Source of the DNA: an uncultured Lachnospiraceae bacterium | GTDB taxonomy: Bacteria; Bacillota; Clostridia; Lachnospirales; Lachnospiraceae | Reading direction: 5' to 3' | Length of the DNA: 64,000 nucleotides | Assembly: GCA_902765725.1 (NCBI GenBank) | Contig: CACXAT010000014.1 | Span: 1-64,000, forward strand | Shown here: positions 59,493 to 64,000 of the stretch, piece after piece | Layout: every line of letters starts with the position of its first letter | How positions within the stretch are numbered: the first letter of the stretch is position 1 | The notes under the pieces: generated by a model | The model's database searches: none | What the model saw: only the letters and a program-made list of their open reading frames with translations | Told to the model about the DNA's origin: nothing | Program-made: the position numbers and the translations under genes

Positions 59493-61461
59493 GCGGATCG
59501 CTTTGTTTGGCGGAACCATCGAAGGGCGTGAGCTTGCCGGAGAATGCGCGCGGCAGGGATGGGACTGCCACGTATATGTCGCGACGGATACCGGAGAGGA
59601 GTTCCTGGGACAGCTCCCGGTGACGGTCCATGTGGGGCGCCTTCAGGAGAAGGAGATGGCGGAGGAACTTGCCGGGCTTGAGCCTGTACTTGTTCTGGAC
59701 GCCACCCACCCCTATGCGGTGGAGGTATCCGAAAATATCCGCAGTGCATGCGCAGACGCCGGCCTTCGCTATGTGAGGATCCTCAGAGATGAATCCTTTG
59801 TCAGGGGGGATATCGAGGTTTCGTCAGCAGAGGAAGCGGCGAAGGTCCTTCAGGATCAGTTTGCCGCAGTGCCTGTGCTGCTGACTACAGGGAGCAAGGA
59901 ACTTCATGCATTTGCCGGGGCAGCCGGGGAGATTCCGGATCTGTACGTGCGCATCCTTCCCGGGGAGGCGAACCGGGCACTTGCCCTGGAGGCCGGGATC
60001 GATCCTGCGCATATCATAGCCGGGGTGGGCCCCTACAGCGAGGCGGAGAACTTGCGGATCATACACAGATACGGGATCCGTGCGCTGGTGACAAAAGAGT
60101 CCGGCAGGCAGGGCGGATACGAGGAGAAGATCAGGGCAGCTTCCCGCGCGGGGGCTGTGAGCATAGTTATCAGAAGACCTGCTCAGACAGGCGGGGTCAC
60201 GATGGAAGAGGTACAGAAGATCATTAAAAATGAATCGTCCGCAAAGCAGGTCACGGTCATCGGATGCGGAATGGGCGGCCGCGGCGGCATGACAGTGGAG
60301 GCGTGCGCGGCTCTGGACGAAGCGCAGCTTGTGATCGGGGCAAAGCGCTGGATCGATGCCGTGGAGGAACTGTGCGGACAGTGCGGCGGCAAATCTGCGC
60401 GCTGTGTTGCGGAATACCGCTCAGAGGAGATCCGGAGGATTATAGAGAGCGCACCGGAGAGGCGGATCGCGCTTCTGGTCTCCGGGGACAGCGGCTTCTG
60501 CAGCGCATCTGCCGGATGGCTGAAAACCATCGCGGATCTTCCGGTAAGTGTCACCATACTTCCGGGCATATCCTCCGTGTCGGCGCTCTGTGCAAAGACC
60601 GGGATCAGCTGGGAGGACGCGGCGGTCTTCAGCCTTCACGGAAAGCAGCAGAACTTCTACGCTGCGCTCGTATCAGGAGAGAAGACGATCCTGCTCGGGG
60701 CAGATGGCTTTGAGGATGTGCTGGAGGATCTGGTCAGACTGGGCTTCGGCTCTTCGAAAGTCTGGATCGGCGAGAGGCTTGGGTGCGCGGATGAGCGTGT
60801 GCTTCATGGCACTGTGCGCAGCCTTCGCGGACAGGCGAAAGAGCCGCTCTCCATACTGATGGTGCTGCCGCGCCGTGACGGAAGATCCCTTCGCTGCTTC
60901 GGGATCGCGGATGAAGAGTTCACCCGGGGTGAAGTGCCCATGACCAAGAGCGAGATCCGGGCTGTATGCATGAGCCACCTTGCGATCGGCCCGGGCGATA
61001 CCGTCTATGACATAGGCGCAGGGACAGGGAGCATATCGGTGGAGGCGTCCATAGCGGCAATGCGCGGGAAGGTCTATGCGATCGAGAGAAATGAGGATGC
61101 CCTTCCTCTGATTGAAGAAAACGCTAAGAAGTTCCTTGGCCGCAATCTGCAGATCGTCCCCGGTGAAGCACCACAGGTCCTCAGGGATCTGCCGGCGCCG
61201 GATGCGGTTATGATCGGGGGGAGCGGCGGCAGGATCAGGGAAGTGCTGGAGTGTGTACTGGAGAAGAATCCCTGTGTCCGCATCGCAGCGACAGCCGCAA
61301 CCCTGGAGACACTTCAGGAGATCCTGAAGGCGGCAGACTCGCTGGATCTTGAGGCAGAGTATACACAGATCTCCGCGACCCGGATCGTCCGGCGGGGAGA
61401 GTACCACATGATGAAGGCACTAAACCCAGTCTGGGTCATTTCCATGGAGAAGAACAGATGA
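59485..61461 (+). CDS. cbiJET: Triple fusion: precorrin-6A reductase (CbiJ) and C5,15-methyltransferase/decarboxylase (CbiE-CbiT)
   Basis: A 658-residue protein with three enzymes in a row. Residues 1-245 are CbiJ (ALFGGTIEGRELAGECARQG, DATHPYAVEVSENI, GPYSEAENLRII). About 256-475 are CbiE (VTVIGCGMGGRGGMTVEAC, VSGDSGFCSASAGWL, LPGISSVSALCAKTGISWED). About 480-658 are CbiT (VPMTKSEIRAVCMSHLAI, YDIGAGTGSISVEAS, MIGGSGGRIREVL). It reduces the ring, methylates C5 and C15 and removes the C12 acetate carboxyl. CbiE-CbiT (CobL) fusions are common; the extra CbiJ fusion gives three consecutive steps on one chain. Confidence 0.93.
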   Translation: MAERIALFGGTIEGRELAGECARQGWDCHVYVATDTGEEFLGQLPVTVHVGRLQEKEMAEELAGLEPVLVLDATHPYAVEVSENIRSACADAGLRYVRILRDESFVRGDIEVSSAEEAAKVLQDQFAAVPVLLTTGSKELHAFAGAAGEIPDLYVRILPGEANRALALEAGIDPAHIIAGVGPYSEAENLRIIHRYGIRALVTKESGRQGGYEEKIRAASRAGAVSIVIRRPAQTGGVTMEEVQKIIKNESSAKQVTVIGCGMGGRGGMTVEACAALDEAQLVIGAKRWIDAVEELCGQCGGKSARCVAEYRSEEIRRIIESAPERRIALLVSGDSGFCSASAGWLKTIADLPVSVTILPGISSVSALCAKTGISWEDAAVFSLHGKQQNFYAALVSGEKTILLGADGFEDVLEDLVRLGFGSSKVWIGERLGCADERVLHGTVRSLRGQAKEPLSILMVLPRRDGRSLRCFGIADEEFTRGEVPMTKSEIRAVCMSHLAIGPGDTVYDIGAGTGSISVEASIAAMRGKVYAIERNEDALPLIEENAKKFLGRNLQIVPGEAPQVLRDLPAPDAVMIGGSGGRIREVLECVLEKNPCVRIAATAATLETLQEILKAADSLDLEAEYTQISATRIVRRGEYHMMKALNPVWVISMEKNR

Positions 61462-62843
61462 GACTTCCAAGACTGATGATCGCGGGATCGGGAAGCGGCT
61501 GCGGGAAGACGACCATCACCTGCGGCATGCTCCGGCTCCTGTCAAGGAGGGGCATGCGGCCATCTTCATTCAAATGCGGCCCTGATTATATCGACCCGCT
61601 CTATCACCGTGAAGTGCTGGGGATAAACAGCCGGAATCTGGACAGCTTCTTCAGCAGTGAAAGTCAGCTTCGGGAGAATCTGTGCAGAGGGTCTGCGGAC
61701 TGTGATATCACCCTGATCGAAGGCGTGATGGGATACTATGACGGCCTGGGCGTGAAGACACATACCAGCTGCGCTCAGATCGCGGATCTGACGCATACAC
61801 CGGTCCTGCTGGTTCTGGACGCGTCAGGAAGGTCTTCATCCGTGCTTGCTGAGCTGAAGGGATTCATGGATTACCGCGAAGAGGGCAGATGGATTAAAGG
61901 CGTGATCTTCAACCGTCTGTCTCCCATGCTGTATGAAGACCTTGCGGCGGAAGCTGCCGCGATGGGGGTGAAGCCCTGCGGCTATCTGAAGAAGGATGAC
62001 AGCCACCGTTTTGACAGCCGCCATCTCGGACTGAAGCTTCCAGAGGAGAGGGATGACTTTCAGGAGGAAGTTGACGCGCTGGCAGACAGGATCGCGCAGA
62101 CCATAGACATGGAAGCGGTCACAGGGCTGGCCCGGGCTGCAGAGGATATCGAAGTCAGGACCGTGCGGGATGAAGAAAAACGGATCATGACCGGCGGGCC
62201 GGCAGCCGGTCCCCGGATCGCTCTTGCAAGAGACGCTGCTTTCTGTTTCTATTATACTGAGAACATTGAATACCTGGAGAGCCTCGGCTGCAGGATCATT
62301 TACTTCAGTCCGCTCAGGGACAGCTCGCTCCCCGACTGCGAGGGGCTGATCCTTCCGGGAGGATATCCGGAACTGTATGCTTCACAGCTGTCGGAAAACA
62401 GACCGATGCTGAAGTCGGTGAAGAATGCTATTCTGGACGGACTTCCGGCGATCGCAGAGTGCGGCGGATATCTCTATCTTCATGAAGAGCTGACGGACGC
62501 TGAAGGAAACAGCTTTGGCATGGCGGGGGTTATCCCGGCGAAGTGTCATTATGAAGGATTCCAGAGACAGTTTGGCTATGTTACCATGACAACTCTCAGG
62601 GACAGTGTTCTGGGAAAAGAGGGAGCTTCATGCAGGGGGCATGAGTTTCACTATTATGTATCGGATGCGCAGGAGCAGGATGTCCTGTGCGAGAAACCGG
62701 ACTGGCGGAGAAGCTGGCGCGGCGGCGTGGTAAATGACACGCTCTATGCGGGGTTCACTCATCTGTGGCTGCCCTCCGCTCCGGAAGCGGCACGCAGCTT
62801 TGCAGATGCCTGCAGGAAAGGACGGAATCTATGGAACGACTGA
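61458..62843 (+). CDS. cbiA: Cobyrinate a,c-diamide synthase CbiA
   Basis: A 461-residue enzyme. The N-terminal ATPase half has the P-loop GSGSGCGKTTITCGM and KCGPDYIDPLYH; the C-terminal class I glutamine amidotransferase half has EGLILPGGYPELYASQL, the nucleophile Cys in IAECGGYLYL (about residue 334) and a GHEFHYY His near the end. It amidates the a and c side chains of cobyrinate using glutamine and ATP. ATGA overlap with cbiJET. Confidence 0.95.
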   Translation: MRLPRLMIAGSGSGCGKTTITCGMLRLLSRRGMRPSSFKCGPDYIDPLYHREVLGINSRNLDSFFSSESQLRENLCRGSADCDITLIEGVMGYYDGLGVKTHTSCAQIADLTHTPVLLVLDASGRSSSVLAELKGFMDYREEGRWIKGVIFNRLSPMLYEDLAAEAAAMGVKPCGYLKKDDSHRFDSRHLGLKLPEERDDFQEEVDALADRIAQTIDMEAVTGLARAAEDIEVRTVRDEEKRIMTGGPAAGPRIALARDAAFCFYYTENIEYLESLGCRIIYFSPLRDSSLPDCEGLILPGGYPELYASQLSENRPMLKSVKNAILDGLPAIAECGGYLYLHEELTDAEGNSFGMAGVIPAKCHYEGFQRQFGYVTMTTLRDSVLGKEGASCRGHEFHYYVSDAQEQDVLCEKPDWRRSWRGGVVNDTLYAGFTHLWLPSAPEAARSFADACRKGRNLWND

Positions 62844-63934
62844 AGATGTGGAAAGATCAGGTTGCGCCCTGGGACAGGAGCGCAGCTGAAAAGGCCCGGG
62901 CAAGGTGGGATTCCATCGCCAAGCCGCTGGACGGGCTTGGCGGGCTGGAGAAGATCATTACGGACATTGCAGGCATGCAGGGATCTGCCGATGTTGATCT
63001 CTCACCGGCTGAGCTGTATGTATTCTGCGCTGATAACGGGATCGTAGATGAAGGCGTCACGCAGACGGACGCCTCTGTCACAGCTGCGGTCGCGCGCAAT
63101 ATGGCAAAGTCACAGTCGACAGTCTGTCTCATGGCACGCAGGGCAGGAGTCAGGGTCTGTCCGGTGGACGTAGGAATGCTGGAAGACGTTGACGGGATCC
63201 GGACGAGCAAGGTACGGAAGGGATCAAGTGATTTCCTGGTGGAGCCTGCCATGAGCAGAAACCAGACACTGCAGACAATGCAGTTCGGGTATGATCTTGC
63301 CGCAGAGGCAGCCGGGCGCGGAGTGCGCCTGCTGGCAGCAGGAGAGATGGGGATCGGTAATACGACGACCAGTACTGCTCTGGCCTGCGTGCTGCTGGAT
63401 CTGCCTGTGGACAGGCTCTGCGGAAGAGGAGCGGGCCTTGATGACGCGGGCCTTATTCGAAAGCGCCAGGTGATCAGACAGGGGATCGACAAGTACGGAT
63501 TCAGCCAGGAGGCTGCAAGATCCCGGGAGGAAGGACCGGCCATGCCCCGGGAGGAGGTCCTTCGTGCGCTCTCGCGCCTGGGCGGTCTTGATATCGCAGC
63601 GCTGTGCGGCCTGTTTATCGGGGCTGCATGCCACAGAATTCCTGTGATCATTGACGGAGCCGTCACGGCCGCAGCTGCTCTGACCGCATCCATGCTGATT
63701 CCCGGAGTGTCCCGCTATATGGTGGCAAGCCATGTAGGCAGAGAGCCGTCGATGCCATATCTTCTGGAAGCGCTGGGAAAGCGCCCGGTGATCGGCGCAG
63801 ATCTTGCGCTCGGAGAAGGCACGGGGGCAGTCCTGCTTGTACCCATGCTGGAGATGGCCCTGTCTGTATACCGTGACGGAATTCCGTTTCCGGGACTGAA
63901 TATGGAACCCTACCGGAGGTATGACAAGACATGA
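62831..63934 (+). CDS. cobT: Nicotinate-nucleotide:dimethylbenzimidazole phosphoribosyltransferase CobT
   Basis: A 367-residue CobT: SIAKPLDGLGGLEKIITDIA, VFCADNGIVDEGVTQTD, LLAAGEMGIGNTTTSTAL and the catalytic Glu in LALGEGTGAVLLVPM (about residue 328). It activates the lower-ligand base as an alpha-ribotide for nucleotide loop assembly. Start at 62831 lies 13 bases inside cbiA; the longer frame into cbiA has no ribosome site. Confidence 0.95.
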   Translation: MERLKMWKDQVAPWDRSAAEKARARWDSIAKPLDGLGGLEKIITDIAGMQGSADVDLSPAELYVFCADNGIVDEGVTQTDASVTAAVARNMAKSQSTVCLMARRAGVRVCPVDVGMLEDVDGIRTSKVRKGSSDFLVEPAMSRNQTLQTMQFGYDLAAEAAGRGVRLLAAGEMGIGNTTTSTALACVLLDLPVDRLCGRGAGLDDAGLIRKRQVIRQGIDKYGFSQEAARSREEGPAMPREEVLRALSRLGGLDIAALCGLFIGAACHRIPVIIDGAVTAAAALTASMLIPGVSRYMVASHVGREPSMPYLLEALGKRPVIGADLALGEGTGAVLLVPMLEMALSVYRDGIPFPGLNMEPYRRYDKT

Positions 63935-64000
63935 TCCTGGTCACAGGAGGCAGTGCCAGCGGCAAATCGGCATTCGCAGAGAAGCTTCTGACAGAGCGCT
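63931..64000 (+). CDS. cobU: Adenosylcobinamide kinase/guanylyltransferase CobU, N-terminus only
   Basis: The last 70 bases open a frame MILVTGGSASGKSAFAEKLL, the P-loop start of CobU/CobP, overlapping cobT by ATGA. The gene runs past the window end. Confidence 0.9.
   Translation, partial: MILVTGGSASGKSAFAEKLLTER

Overview
The window looks like a chromosome segment of a moderately GC-rich anaerobic member of the Bacillota, most likely class Clostridia (Lachnospirales/Eubacteriales). The signs are Shine-Dalgarno sites of the AGGAGG type, DegV, YitT, SpoIIE-type phosphatase, DUF3793/DUF2325 and NSS-transporter genes, the oxygen-independent (cobaltochelatase-first) cobalamin pathway, and radical SAM and ferredoxin-like proteins. 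Genus cannot be decided by eye. No rRNA, tRNA, CRISPR array or prophage was seen.

Layout. 1-3.2 kb: end of an AraC regulator, a YcxB-like membrane protein, and a two-gene AbrB/macrolide-type glycosyltransferase operon behind a striking 9-bp repeat array. 3.2-9 kb: a lactose-type unit on the minus strand (AraC regulator, LacZ, GPH sugar symporter). 9-11.5 kb: HflX and an isolated HTH-nuclease. 11.6-17.2 kb: a five-gene DUF3798 ABC transporter. 17.3-18.7 kb: an unknown protein plus a response regulator that lacks the phospho-acceptor Asp. 18.7-22.4 kb: a sulfonate/nitrate-type ABC importer and a LysR regulator. 22.5-26.7 kb: DegV, metallophosphoesterase, a decayed ZIP transporter, macro-domain, VWA and Smr proteins. 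26.7-27.6 kb: a probably iron-regulated DUF2325 gene and a deletion-fused DUF3793/flavodoxin remnant. 27.7-31.3 kb: NSS transporter, LysR, a small protein and YitT. 31.4-37.5 kb: secreted SH3 and peptidoglycan-binding proteins, a DUF362 ferredoxin-like protein and a truncated aldo/keto reductase.

37.8-45.3 kb is the most unusual part. A CoA-transferase gene is followed by a tight unit of an AMP-forming acyl-CoA ligase fused to a degenerate RsbW-like ATPase domain, a membrane acyltransferase, a STAS anti-anti-sigma protein and a membrane SpoIIE phosphatase fused to an intact RsbW-like kinase domain. This is a complete partner-switching kit with no sigma factor, physically joined to acyl-CoA enzymes. 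After it come an HPr-like small protein, a PucR regulator, a 210-bp MITE with perfect 21-bp terminal inverted repeats, a patatin and the three-gene AmmeMemoRadiSam set.

50.4-64 kb is a cobalamin-riboswitch-controlled operon: an exported CbiK cobaltochelatase, a BtuFCD-like importer whose binding protein has NEAT-like N-terminal modules, then cbiD, F, G, H, a cbiJ-E-T triple fusion, cbiA, cobT and the start of cobU, almost all with overlapping ends. Several genes in the window (ZIP transporter, DUF3793/flavodoxin, aldo/keto reductase, perhaps a minus-strand gene near 1.2 kb) are remnants, so small deletions seem frequent here.
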